DNA of 64,000 nucleotides from JAYWXI01 sp036016955 (GTDB lineage: Bacteria > Bacteroidota > Bacteroidia > Flavobacteriales > Weeksellaceae): positions 62,001 through 126,000 of the forward strand of contig NZ_JAYWXI010000007.1 in NCBI RefSeq assembly GCF_036016955.1. The letters run 5' to 3'. The notes under the pieces are model-generated. The model was not told the DNA's origin and did no database searches. It saw only the letters and a program-made list of their open reading frames with translations. The translations under genes were made by a program, and so were the position numbers. The first letter of the stretch is position 1. The number at the start of each line of letters is the position of its first letter. Positions 8,700-17,344 of the stretch are shown here, one piece after another.

Positions 8700-9107
8700 A
8701 TGCTTTCGAAAAAATCCCAGTACGCATTCAAAGCCTTAGGTTATTTGACGGAAAACCGCCACAAAGGCCCCGTACTTATTTCCGAAATTTCCGAAGCCAA
8801 AAAAATTCCCATCAAATTTCTGGAAAGTATTCTTTTAGAGCTGAAAAAAGCCGATATACTGGACAGTAAAAAAGGAAAAGGTGGCGGCTATTTCCTAAAA
8901 CAAGAGCCGGACAAAGTTTCTCTGGCCAAAATCATCCGTTTGGTGAACGGCCCCATTGCCATGCTTCCGTGCGTAAGCCTGAATTTCTACCAAAAATGCG
9001 ATCATTGCAACGAAAACCATTGCGGCCTCCACGACGTTCTCATTGAAGTAAGAGACGCCTCCCTGAAAATTCTAGAAAACAAAACCCTAAGCAACCTCAC
9101 CGATTAA
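8700..9107 (+). CDS. Rrf2-family transcriptional regulator
   Basis: A 135-residue winged-helix regulator. The N-terminus (LSKKSQYAFKALGYL) and the wing (KKGKGGGYFL) are typical of Rrf2 proteins. Four cysteines at residues 91, 100, 103 and 108 (PCVSLNFYQKC DHC ... HC) sit where IscR/NsrR-type members bind an iron-sulfur cluster, so it may sense iron-sulfur, redox or nitric-oxide status. The -7 box ends 4 nt before the ATG, predicting a leaderless mRNA. It shares a compact divergent promoter with the DUF4268 gene and probably autoregulates. Targets are not identifiable from sequence. Confidence 0.87.
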   Translation: MLSKKSQYAFKALGYLTENRHKGPVLISEISEAKKIPIKFLESILLELKKADILDSKKGKGGGYFLKQEPDKVSLAKIIRLVNGPIAMLPCVSLNFYQKCDHCNENHCGLHDVLIEVRDASLKILENKTLSNLTD

Positions 9108-9152
9108 CCTCCCCCAACCTCGCTTAGAAAAGTAAAACTAAAGAACAATAAA

Positions 9153-9178
9153 AAGCCTGTTTCAATGGAAACAGGCTT
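9153..9178. terminator. Bidirectional terminator between Rrf2 gene and lpd
   Basis: AAGCCTGTTTC, loop AATG, GAAACAGGCTT, followed by CTTTTT on the plus strand and by TTTATTG on the minus strand; it serves both convergent genes. Confidence 0.75.
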
Positions 9179-9203
9179 CTTTTTATAAAATAAGGAGGCT
9201 CCC

Positions 9204-10607
9204 TTACATATGAATCGCAATCTTGCCCGTCGCATCCAAAGCCGCTTCCTTAATGGCTTCCGCAAACGTCGGGTGAGCATGGGACATTCTAGCAATATCC
9301 TCCGCACTGGCACGGAATTCCATCGCGGTAACCGCCGCCGCAATCATATCCGCCGCACGAGCCCCAATCATATGAACCCCCAACACCTCATCCGTCTGTT
9401 CATCGGCAATAATTTTGATAAACCCATCAATATCGCCCGAAGCCCGGCTTCTTCCCAATGCTCTCATCGGAAAACTTCCCACTTTAATGGCTCTACCGGC
9501 CTCTTTAAGCTGTTCCTCCGTTTGCCCCACACCAGCCACTTCCGGCCAAGTATAAACCACTCCCGGAATAAGGTTGTAATTGATATGAGGTTTCTGTCCA
9601 GCCAATTGCTCTGCCACCAAAACCCCCTCTTCCGAAGCTTTATGCGCCAACATCGCCCCCTGAATCACATCACCAATGGCATAGATATTAGAAACATTAG
9701 TCTGTAAATGTTCATTCACCTTCACACGTCCCCGCTCATCCAGTTCAACTCCGGCATTTTCAAGACCCAAACCTTTCGTATAAGGCCGTCTTCCAACAGA
9801 AACCAAAACATAATCCCCTTCAAAAACCACTTCCTCTCCCTTCTTATTTTTCGCCGTTACCTTAACGGTATCCCCATCGCGCTCCACCGCCGAAACCGCA
9901 GTAGAAAGCTCAAACTTCATCTTCTGCTTTTTAAGAACTTTCTGAAGCTCCTTAGACAAAGCCCCATCCATCCCCGGAATAATCTTATCCATATATTCCA
10001 CCACCGTTACCTCAGACCCAAGACGCAAGTACACCGAACCGAGTTCCAAACCGATAACCCCGCCTCCTATCACGATCAGCCTCTTAGGAATTTCCTTTAA
10101 GTTCAAAGCTTCGGTAGAGGTAATAATTCGTTCCTTGTCAATGGTAATGAAAGGCAAAGAAGAAGGCTTCGATCCCGTCGCTATAATCGCATATTGGGTT
10201 TCCAAAACCTCGGCCGAACCGTCTTTCTTAGTCACTTTGATTTTTGTGGCGCTCTCAAAACTTCCCACCCCTTCGTAAACCGTAATCTTATTCTTGTCCA
10301 TCAAAAACTGAATCCCTTTGGTGGTTTGGTCTACCACTTCGTTTTTGCGCTCGATCATGCGGGTAAGGTCCGCCTTGGGCTCATTCACCAAAATACCATG
10401 ACCAGCAAAACTGTGAACCGCATTATGATAATGCTCCGAACTGTCCAACAAGGCTTTGGATGGAATACACCCCACATTAAGACAAGTCCCTCCCATCGTA
10501 GGGTACTTCTCAATAATCGCCGTCTTAAAACCTAATTGCGCAGCACGAATCGCCGCAACGTATCCACCAGGACCAGAACCGATAACGGTAACATCAAATT
10601 GACTCAT
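9204..10607 (-). CDS. lpdA: Dihydrolipoyl dehydrogenase (E3)
   Basis: A 467-residue flavoprotein that reoxidises dihydrolipoamide in 2-oxoacid dehydrogenase complexes and the glycine cleavage system, passing electrons to NAD. Visible: FAD-binding GSGPGGYVAAIRAAQLG at the N-terminus, the redox disulfide GGTCLNVGCIPSK at about residues 40-52, the NAD-binding GGGVIGLELGSV near residue 180, and the C-terminal catalytic HAHPTFAEAIKEA. All key residues are present and the length is standard. It stands apart from the other complex subunits, so it may serve several complexes. Confidence 0.96.
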   Translation of the reverse strand: MSQFDVTVIGSGPGGYVAAIRAAQLGFKTAIIEKYPTMGGTCLNVGCIPSKALLDSSEHYHNAVHSFAGHGILVNEPKADLTRMIERKNEVVDQTTKGIQFLMDKNKITVYEGVGSFESATKIKVTKKDGSAEVLETQYAIIATGSKPSSLPFITIDKERIITSTEALNLKEIPKRLIVIGGGVIGLELGSVYLRLGSEVTVVEYMDKIIPGMDGALSKELQKVLKKQKMKFELSTAVSAVERDGDTVKVTAKNKKGEEVVFEGDYVLVSVGRRPYTKGLGLENAGVELDERGRVKVNEHLQTNVSNIYAIGDVIQGAMLAHKASEEGVLVAEQLAGQKPHINYNLIPGVVYTWPEVAGVGQTEEQLKEAGRAIKVGSFPMRALGRSRASGDIDGFIKIIADEQTDEVLGVHMIGARAADMIAAAVTAMEFRASAEDIARMSHAHPTFAEAIKEAALDATGKIAIHM

Positions 10608-10713
10608 TTTTATTTTTTTGCAGTGTTAATTCTCTACTCTTAGTATTGTTTTTTTACTCTGGCGAATTTACAAAAAATTATTACCCAAGCCAACTCCAGT
10701 GCTTCGGGAAAAT

Positions 10714-11403
10714 TCAACAGAGAAAAGGAACCATAACCGGCGCTAAAACCGCTGTGAATATCCCACTAAAAATCAATCCCACGCCCGCAAAAGCCGCATG
10801 TTTCTCCCCCATACTTCTGGCCACCACAATACCCAAACCATGCGAAGCCGCTCCCAAAGCCATCCCTTGCCCCATAGGACTGTCAATCCGAAAAAGTCGA
10901 AAAACCCACCCGCCAATAACACTGCCCACAATCCCCGTAAAAATAACCGCCGCAACAGTAAGCGCTACCACGCCATCCAAACTCTCGGATACCTCAATTG
11001 CAATAGGAGTCGTAGCCGATTTAGGCGCCAAAGAACGAATCAAAACCGCTTCCGACCCCAAGCTCTTAGCTGTCATACAAACACTGAAAATCCCAACCAC
11101 ACTTCCAAAAAAATGAGCTAAAACAATAGGCAAAAGTTGCTTGCGAACCCTCTCCAACTGAAGATACAAAGGAACCCCCAATGCCACCACCGAAGGTTTT
11201 AACCAAAAATCAATGTACCGACCAACCTCTCCGTATGTTTCATAAGGAATATCAAAAACCAAAAGATACCCAATAAGTAGCCCCATGGTAACAAGCACCG
11301 GACTCAAAAGCACCGAACAAAAACGCGCATGAAGCCGTCCGCTCGCCCAGTAAAAAAGCAAAGTCACCGCAAAAAGAACCAAAGGATTCGACACAAAAGC
11401 CAT
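10714..11403 (-). CDS. lrgB: LrgB-family membrane protein
   Basis: A 229-residue polytopic membrane protein of the LrgB/CidB family, with the signature LAPKSATTPIA and the later GAASHGLG motif. In Firmicutes LrgAB modulates murein hydrolase activity and pyruvate or glycolate movement; in plants the fused homologue PLGG1 is a glycolate/glycerate transporter. The role in Bacteroidota is open. It starts 2 nt after the end of lrgA and is clearly in one operon with it. Confidence 0.88.
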   Translation of the reverse strand: MAFVSNPLVLFAVTLLFYWASGRLHARFCSVLLSPVLVTMGLLIGYLLVFDIPYETYGEVGRYIDFWLKPSVVALGVPLYLQLERVRKQLLPIVLAHFFGSVVGIFSVCMTAKSLGSEAVLIRSLAPKSATTPIAIEVSESLDGVVALTVAAVIFTGIVGSVIGGWVFRLFRIDSPMGQGMALGAASHGLGIVVARSMGEKHAAFAGVGLIFSGIFTAVLAPVMVPFLC

Positions 11404-11405
11404 AC

Positions 11406-11750
11406 TTATTTGATTTTTTTTCTAAGGCTTTGATAAACCTTCCCCGTTACTCCAATCACCAAAGCCGTACTTAAAACAATGGAAAATACAAAAGGGAAAA
11501 AATTAGCCCTAATTACCCCGAAATACAAAACCAAACCAACCCCCGTCGGAACAAAAAACAGCCCCAAATTGGAAATCAGCAAATCCGAAATCCCCTTAAC
11601 CCATTGCAGCTTAACCCACCCCTTATGCAAAGAAAACGTCAAAAGAAGCATTCCGATAATACTCGAAGGAAAACGAATCTGCGTAAGATAAACCACCAAT
11701 TCGCCCAAAGCTAAAAAACCAAAAATAACAAGCAAATAAGGTATAAACAT
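11406..11750 (-). CDS. lrgA: LrgA/CidA-family membrane protein
   Basis: A 114-residue, four-helix membrane protein of the holin-like CidA/LrgA family, with the RFPSSIIGMLLLTFSLHKGW block and the SNLGLFFVPTGVG block. It is the first gene of lrgAB (2 nt gap), and the two proteins are expected to act together in the inner membrane. No LytTR-type regulator, the usual partner in Firmicutes, is next to it. Confidence 0.85.
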   Translation of the reverse strand: MFIPYLLVIFGFLALGELVVYLTQIRFPSSIIGMLLLTFSLHKGWVKLQWVKGISDLLISNLGLFFVPTGVGLVLYFGVIRANFFPFVFSIVLSTALVIGVTGKVYQSLRKKIK

Positions 11751-11811
11751 AATTTATTTTTAGGTAAACAAATTTAAACAAAAGCCGCCATATCCTCCTT
11801 TTGACAAAAGA

Positions 11812-11844
11812 AAATCCCGACAGGAGTTTTTTCTATCGGGATTT
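11812..11844 (-). terminator. Terminator after the YceI gene
   Basis: AAATCCCGA and TCGGGATTT flank a 15-nt loop. On the minus strand the stem is followed by TCTTTTG, placing it as terminator of the yceI-like gene. Confidence 0.55.
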
Positions 11845-11885
11845 ATAAGAATCCAAAACCAACTTGCGATTTCGGGTTTCGGGTT

Positions 11886-12563
11886 TTACTTCTTAGCCAC
11901 CAACGAAACAGTGAATTTCACCTCATCGTTGATTACTTTATCCGCCGCAAGGTCTTTAACCACGCTACCGGAGCTGTAATTCACATTCCAAAGCGTACGG
12001 TCTATCACAATCGCATCGGAAGCCAAAGTAACCGCCTCGTCGGTCTGAGTTAACGTCACAGGAAATTTCACAGGGTTACTTTTTCCCTTTATGGTCAACT
12101 GGCCTTCCAGGATGGTTTTTTCGTTTTCTTCGGTTACTCCGCTAATATCAAGAGTCGCCGTAGGGTATTTAGACACATTAAAGAAATGATCTTGTCTTTC
12201 CGCGTCCTCGCCTTCTCCTTTCAAATGCCCCTCTAGCATTGCTCTTTTTTCGGGATCCGTAATATCGGTCACGGCAATGCTGTTCATATCGATAACGACT
12301 TTACCGCCAACAATTTTACCTTCATTTAACACAAGGGTTCCTTCTTTAACATTTACCGTTCCGTCGTGCTTGTCTCCAGAAAGTTTTCCGGCCTCCCACT
12401 GAATTTTGGAATCTGCCGCCTGAACCGCATAAGACGTTCCTTCAACCGGAGCCGCTTGCGTTGTTTCCACTTGCGAAGAGGACGTTTCGGATGGGGTTTC
12501 TTCCTTACAAGAAGTTACTGCAAGAGCGACAACGGCAAAAAGAGCCAACATTTTTTTGTTCAT
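11886..12563 (-). CDS. YceI-family lipoprotein
   Basis: A 225-residue lipoprotein: signal sequence with lipobox VTSC (Cys near 19), a Ser/Thr/Glu-rich linker, then a YceI lipocalin-like barrel from about residue 45 (YAVQAADSKIQWEAGKLSG through TIKGKSNPVKFPVTL). YceI barrels bind isoprenoid-type lipids and are often linked to stress resistance. The start is supported by a minus-strand TACCTTTG box at 12591-12598. It is monocistronic, with its terminator at 11812-11844. Confidence 0.88.
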   Translation of the reverse strand: MNKKMLALFAVVALAVTSCKEETPSETSSSQVETTQAAPVEGTSYAVQAADSKIQWEAGKLSGDKHDGTVNVKEGTLVLNEGKIVGGKVVIDMNSIAVTDITDPEKRAMLEGHLKGEGEDAERQDHFFNVSKYPTATLDISGVTEENEKTILEGQLTIKGKSNPVKFPVTLTQTDEAVTLASDAIVIDRTLWNVNYSSGSVVKDLAADKVINDEVKFTVSLVAKK

Positions 12564-12881
12564 TGGTTTGTTATTTTAAAAGTTATAGAACAAAGGTATC
12601 AATTTTTATTTATTCCATATATAAATTATAAAATTTTAACCTTAATTTTAAGAACAAAAACCTCATCGAACCGAAATCTTCTACCGTTCATCTCCGCCAA
12701 CCAACCCCACGCGCACTGCCTGCCTCAAAATTTTATTTTTTCAGAAAAGAAAAAAATTATACATTTATTGAAATTAAAACAATGCAGCTTAAATCTAAAA
12801 GAATCCGAACAAAAAAAGAAGCATTCACCAAAAAGAATTTAACGTAAAACAAAAACCTATAAAAACAAAAAACCTACGATT
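12564..12881. other. Intergenic region between divergent yceI-like gene and acs
   Basis: AT-rich region of 318 nt. It holds the YceI gene -7 box (12591-12598, minus strand). On the acs side TACATTTA near 12760 is a one-mismatch -7 candidate that would give a long acs leader of over 100 nt. I see no RNA gene or credible ORF. Confidence 0.5.
12591..12598 (-). promoter_or_regulatory. -7 promoter box of the YceI gene
   Basis: Reads TACCTTTG on the minus strand; the ATG follows 27 nt downstream. Confidence 0.5.
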
Positions 12882-14789
12882 ATGAAAAATCTGTATATAG
12901 ACGATTTGCCCGACTATTTCAAACAGTACAAAAAATCCATTAAAAACCCCAAGAAATTTTGGGATCGGATTGCCGATGAAGGCTTTGTGTGGTACCAGCG
13001 ATGGACCAAAGTGGTGGATTTCGATATGGAAGAAGCCAAAATCAAATGGTTCAAAAATGCCAAATTAAACATAACCAAAAACTGTCTGGACCGTCATTTG
13101 GCCGAAAGAGGCGATAAAACGGCTATCATTTGGGAACCTAACGATCCTCGAGAAGAAGCCCAGTACATCTCTTACAAAGCGCTGCACGAAAGAGTCTGCA
13201 AAATGGCCAACGTCCTCAAAGAACTGGGCGTGGAAAAAGGCGACCGGGTTTGCATCTACCTGCCTATGATTCCCGAGCTGGCCGTTACCATGCTGGCTTG
13301 TGCCCGAATGGGAGCCATCCACTCGGTTATTTTTGCCGGCTTTTCGGATTCGGCCGTTGCTTCGCGCGTTAACGATTGCAAGGCCAAGGTTGTGGTATGT
13401 TCGGACGGAAGCTACCGCGGAAACAAAGTATTAGACCTTAAAAGCATCATCGACAAAGCCTTGGAAAAATGCCCCTCGGTCGAAAAAACGCTTGTAGTCA
13501 AAAGAACCGGCAACGAAGTGGAGATGAAAGAAGGGCGTGACGTATGGCTGGACTCTCTTTACGAAAAAGCCTCTCCCGATTTCGTTTCCAAAATCATGGA
13601 TGCCGAAGATCCCTTATTCATCCTCTATACTTCCGGCTCTACGGGAAAACCCAAAGGCATGCTTCACACCACCGCAGGGTATATGGTTTACACGGCCTAT
13701 ACCTTCAAAAACGTTTTCAATTATAAAGAAAATGACATCTACTGGTGCACGGCCGACATCGGTTGGATTACGGGGCATTCCTACATCATCTACGGGCCTT
13801 TGGCCAACGGAGCCACCACCGTGATTTTCGAAGGAGTCCCCACCTATCCGCAGCCCGATCGTTTTTGGGAAGTGGTCGAAAAACATAAAGTAACTCAATT
13901 TTATACGGCTCCCACTGCCATCCGCTCTTTGGCCAAAGAATCATCAGAATGGGTGGAGAAACACGACCTTTCCAGCCTAAGGGTCATCGGGTCGGTTGGC
14001 GAACCCATCAACGATGAAGCCTGGCATTGGTACAACGACCATGTGGGAAAGAAAAAATGCCCGATTGTAGATACCTGGTGGCAAACGGAAACCGGAGGCA
14101 TACTGATTTCGCCTATCCCTTTCGTAACTCCCACCAAGCCCACCTATGCCACCCTTCCGCTTCCAGGGATCCAGCCTGTATTGATGGACGAAAAACGCAA
14201 CGAAATTACGGGAAATCAAGTCAATGGAAACCTCTGCATCCGCTTTCCCTGGCCGGGCATCGCCCGTACGATTTGGGGCGATCACCAACGTTATAAAGAC
14301 ACCTATTTTTCGGCTTTTCCAGGAAAATACTTCACGGGAGACGGCGCCCTCAGAGATGAAACGGGCTATTACCGAATCACCGGACGGGTGGATGACGTCA
14401 TCATCGTTTCGGGACACAATTTAGGAACCGCTCCTATCGAAGACAGTATCAACCAGCACCCTGCCGTAGCCGAATCCGCCATCGTAGGTTACCCTCACGA
14501 CATCAAAGGCAGTGCCCTGTACGGCTTTGTAATGCTGAAAGAAAGCGGCGAAATTAGAGACCGGGATAATCTGCGAAAGGAAATCAACATGATGATTTCG
14601 GATTCGATAGGCCCTATTGCCAAACTGGATAAAATACAATTTGTCGATGCTCTACCCAAAACCCGTTCAGGCAAAATCATGAGACGAATCCTCCGCAAAA
14701 TTGCCGAGGGCGATTTTAATAATTTCGGTGACACTTCCACCCTGCTCAACCCCGAAATCATCGAAGACATCAAAAACGGAAAACTCTAA
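12882..14789 (+). CDS. acs: Acetyl-CoA synthetase
   Basis: A 635-residue AMP-forming acetate-CoA ligase that activates acetate for growth on acetate or for recovering overflow product. Visible: the adenylation P-loop LYTSGSTGKPKGM, the DTWWQTETGG block characteristic of acetyl-CoA synthetases, and the C-terminal RSGKIMRR with the conserved Lys that is the site of regulatory acetylation in related enzymes. Length is standard. Monocistronic, ended by a strong hairpin at 14834-14865. Confidence 0.96.
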   Translation: MKNLYIDDLPDYFKQYKKSIKNPKKFWDRIADEGFVWYQRWTKVVDFDMEEAKIKWFKNAKLNITKNCLDRHLAERGDKTAIIWEPNDPREEAQYISYKALHERVCKMANVLKELGVEKGDRVCIYLPMIPELAVTMLACARMGAIHSVIFAGFSDSAVASRVNDCKAKVVVCSDGSYRGNKVLDLKSIIDKALEKCPSVEKTLVVKRTGNEVEMKEGRDVWLDSLYEKASPDFVSKIMDAEDPLFILYTSGSTGKPKGMLHTTAGYMVYTAYTFKNVFNYKENDIYWCTADIGWITGHSYIIYGPLANGATTVIFEGVPTYPQPDRFWEVVEKHKVTQFYTAPTAIRSLAKESSEWVEKHDLSSLRVIGSVGEPINDEAWHWYNDHVGKKKCPIVDTWWQTETGGILISPIPFVTPTKPTYATLPLPGIQPVLMDEKRNEITGNQVNGNLCIRFPWPGIARTIWGDHQRYKDTYFSAFPGKYFTGDGALRDETGYYRITGRVDDVIIVSGHNLGTAPIEDSINQHPAVAESAIVGYPHDIKGSALYGFVMLKESGEIRDRDNLRKEINMMISDSIGPIAKLDKIQFVDALPKTRSGKIMRRILRKIAEGDFNNFGDTSTLLNPEIIEDIKNGKL

Positions 14790-14833
14790 ATCACAATGGT
14801 CGCTTTTAAGTTCTAAGCGTTTATAATCGCCCA

Positions 14834-14865
14834 AAAATCCCTTGCCACCTTACGCAAGGGATTTT
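14834..14865 (+). terminator. Terminator after acs
   Basis: 12-bp stem AAAATCCCTTGC / GCAAGGGATTTT with an 8-nt loop; the 3' arm ends in TTTT. Confidence 0.85.
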
Positions 14866-14965
14866 GATTTAGCTCGAATTAAGGCATTGTTAAAGTAAAA
14901 AACTGATTTTTATCAATTTCAGACTAAAAAAAGCGTTCTGCATTCCATTTCTTTAAAATTTAGCC

Positions 14966-14973
14966 TAAATTTG
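14966..14973 (+). promoter_or_regulatory. -7 box of candidate small RNA A
   Basis: TAAATTTG, a full TAnnTTTG match in an intergenic region, 64 nt before a strong terminator hairpin. No clear -33 TTG. Confidence 0.45.
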
Positions 14974-14978
14974 TCGCC

Positions 14979-15072
14979 ATAAAATCGATTGATTTGATTT
15001 TAGGTTAAAGTTTAAGTTTTTTTTCATATTTTTCATGAACGCCGCGGAGAAAGTTCTTCGCGGCGTTTTTGC
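14979..15072 (+). ncRNA. Candidate small RNA A (about 94 nt)
   Basis: Predicted from signals, not from a known family. Order: -7 box TAAATTTG; 5' hairpin TAAAATC (14980-14986) with GATTTTA (14996-15002); TTAAAG (15005-15010); TTTTTTTTCAT (15017-15027); then a terminator stem AACGCCGCG (15038-15046) / CGCGGCGTT (15059-15067), extendable to about 13 bp with one G-U, ending in TTTTT. A second locus at 53138-53229 has the same parts in the same order and nearly the same length. relA has its own promoter-like box after the hairpin, so this is unlikely to be just a relA leader. An alternative reading is a tiny minus-strand ORF starting ATGAAAAAAAA, but that orientation lacks promoter and terminator. 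Confidence 0.5.
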
Positions 15073-15095
15073 TTGGCTTATTTCGTTTTTTTTCC

Positions 15096-15103
15096 TACAT
15101 TCG
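15096..15103 (+). promoter_or_regulatory. -7 promoter box of relA
   Basis: TACATTCG, one mismatch to TAnnTTTG, with TTGG 19 nt upstream; 20 nt before ATG 15124. Confidence 0.4.
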
Positions 15104-15123
15104 TGGGTTTAAAGGTTTGAGAG

Positions 15124-17325
15124 ATGTACGATTTAGAAAAAGAAAACAAAGAAATCCTTGCACGGTACAAAGATTTAATCACCAACACTTACCGCACGCT
15201 TAACGAAGAACAAAACAAACTCATTCGCAAGGCGTTCGACATCGCATTGGACGCCCATAAAGACCAACGCCGAAAAACCGGAGAACCCTACATCTACCAC
15301 CCCATAGAGGTGGCCAAAATCGTAGCCAACGAAATCGGTTTGGGAACCACTTCCATTGCCTGTGCTCTGCTTCACGACGTGATTGAAGATTCGGAGTACA
15401 CCTATGACGATCTCGACAAAATTTTCGGCAAAAAAATTGCGGATATCGTCAACGGATTGACCAAGATATCGATCATGAACCACCAAAACATCTCGATACA
15501 ATCCGAAAATTACCGAAAACTTCTCCTTACCCTCTCCGAAGATTTCAGGGTCATTCTCATTAAAATTGCCGACCGCCTGCACAACATGCGCACCTTGGAA
15601 AGCATGGCGCCAGACAAACAGAAAAAAATCGCTTCGGAAACCGTCTATATCTATGCGCCTCTCGCCCACCGTTTAGGGCTCTATAACATTAAATCCGAAC
15701 TGGAAGATCTCTCCCTCAAATACAATAATCCGGAAGTCTATCAGGAAATTCAAGCCAAATTGAAACTCGCAAGAGAGCACCGCGAAAAATACGTGGAAGA
15801 ATTCAAAAAAGAAGTCTCCGAAAGGCTAAAAGAAGAAGACCTGAATTTCACCATTAAAGGGAGAGCCAAAGCCATTTCTTCGATCTACAGAAAAATGCTA
15901 AAACAGGGCGTTCCCTTCGAGGAAGTGTTTGACAACTATGCCATTCGGATTATTTATAAATCCGACGCCAAGAACGAAAAATTTCTCGCTTGGAAAATCT
16001 ACTCTATCGTAACGGACCTTTACCACAGCAACCCTCTGCGAATGAGAGACTGGATCTCCCAACCGCGCTCCACCGGCTACGAAAGTCTTCACCTGACCGT
16101 TTTGGGCCCCGATAAAAAATGGATTGAAGTCCAAATCCGTTCCGAACGTATGGACGACATTGCCGAAAAAGGAGTCGCCGCCCATTACAAATACAAAGAA
16201 GGATTCCGCCACAGCTCCGACGATCACAATTTTGAACGTTGGGTGAGCGAAATAAGGGAAGTCCTCGAACAGCAACAAAGTCTTTCCACTCCCGAGTTGC
16301 TGGATAACATCAAGCTCAATCTCTATTCTAAAGAAGTCTTCGTTTTTACTCCCAAAGGCGAAATTAAAACCCTGCCCGTAGGAGCCACGGCCCTGGATTT
16401 CGCTTTTTCCGTTCACTCCGACTTAGGCACCAAATGTTTGGGTGCAAAAATCAACGGAAAACTTGTCCCCATTTCCTACAAGCTGAAAAATGGCGACCAA
16501 GTGGACATTCTCTCCTCCCAAAATCAAAAACCAAAAGCCGACTGGCTGGACATCGTAGTCACCTCAAAAGCCAAGTCGAAAATCAAAAATTACCTCAATT
16601 CCCAAAAAAACGACATCGTCCAAGAAGGAAAAGAAATTCTTCAGCGCAAATTACGCCACGTCAAAATTAATTTTAATGACGACGTGGTCAATAAAATGCA
16701 AAAGTTTTTCAACTTCAAAACTTCACAAGAATTGTTCATCGCCTTCCAAGACGGCACACTCGACACGGGAGACCTCAGACGCTACATCGAAAGCAAAAGC
16801 GTCTTCAACAACCTCCTCAACCGTTTCCGAAAATCACCAAACAAAAATCCAGGGCATGACGACGCTTCCGAAACCCATTTGGACATGATCGTTTTCGGAA
16901 AGGACGAAGAAAAACTCAACTACGGCTATGCCAAATGCTGCACGGTCATCCCCGGAGATAAAATTTTCGGTTTCATTACCATCTCCGAAGGCATCAAGGT
17001 GCATAACGACAATTGCCCCAACGCCATCAACCTAAGAGCCCAATACGACTATCGGGTCATGCCGGCAAAATGGATCAATTCGGAAAGCTTCAAAAACCGC
17101 GTCAAAATTGAAGTGGAAGGCCTCGACCGCCTGGGCATGATTAACGACATCGCACAAGTCATCAGTAGCGGCATGAGCATCGACATGAAAGGCATGACCA
17201 TCTCCAGCAACGAAGGACTCTTTACCGGAACCATTAATCTGGAAGTCAAAAATAAAACCCAATTGGAAGAAACCCTGAAACAAATCAAAAAAATTGAAGG
17301 CGTAACCAAAGTAAAACGATTATAA
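15124..17325 (+). CDS. RelA/SpoT-family (p)ppGpp synthetase/hydrolase
   Basis: A 733-residue long RelA-SpoT homologue. Domains in order: HD hydrolase (residues ~25-200, with ALLHDVIEDSEY), synthetase (~230-350, with RSTGYESLHLTV), TGS (~390-450, FTPKGEIKTLPVGATALDF), a zinc-finger/helical region (YAKCCTVIPGD) and C-terminal ACT (VEGLDRLGMINDIAQVI). The HD motif is intact and the synthetase carries RMRDWI, close to the RxKD form of bifunctional enzymes, so both synthesis and hydrolysis of the alarmone are expected. nhaA follows after 19 nt and may be co-transcribed. Confidence 0.94.
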   Translation: MYDLEKENKEILARYKDLITNTYRTLNEEQNKLIRKAFDIALDAHKDQRRKTGEPYIYHPIEVAKIVANEIGLGTTSIACALLHDVIEDSEYTYDDLDKIFGKKIADIVNGLTKISIMNHQNISIQSENYRKLLLTLSEDFRVILIKIADRLHNMRTLESMAPDKQKKIASETVYIYAPLAHRLGLYNIKSELEDLSLKYNNPEVYQEIQAKLKLAREHREKYVEEFKKEVSERLKEEDLNFTIKGRAKAISSIYRKMLKQGVPFEEVFDNYAIRIIYKSDAKNEKFLAWKIYSIVTDLYHSNPLRMRDWISQPRSTGYESLHLTVLGPDKKWIEVQIRSERMDDIAEKGVAAHYKYKEGFRHSSDDHNFERWVSEIREVLEQQQSLSTPELLDNIKLNLYSKEVFVFTPKGEIKTLPVGATALDFAFSVHSDLGTKCLGAKINGKLVPISYKLKNGDQVDILSSQNQKPKADWLDIVVTSKAKSKIKNYLNSQKNDIVQEGKEILQRKLRHVKINFNDDVVNKMQKFFNFKTSQELFIAFQDGTLDTGDLRRYIESKSVFNNLLNRFRKSPNKNPGHDDASETHLDMIVFGKDEEKLNYGYAKCCTVIPGDKIFGFITISEGIKVHNDNCPNAINLRAQYDYRVMPAKWINSESFKNRVKIEVEGLDRLGMINDIAQVISSGMSIDMKGMTISSNEGLFTGTINLEVKNKTQLEETLKQIKKIEGVTKVKRL

Positions 17326-17344
17326 AACCTAAAAATATTACCGA

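Larger units (their letters stand above)
14790..15123. other. Intergenic region acs-relA
   Basis: This 334-nt gap holds, in order, the acs terminator, a full TAAATTTG -7 box (14966-14973), a candidate small RNA ending in a strong hairpin (to about 15072), and a separate promoter-like box for relA (15096-15103). Each is listed separately. Confidence 0.6.

Noticed and set aside
10681..10715. Terminator hairpin after lrgB
   Set aside because: CCCGAAGC and GCTTGGG pair only with a bulge and wobble; too weak to call.
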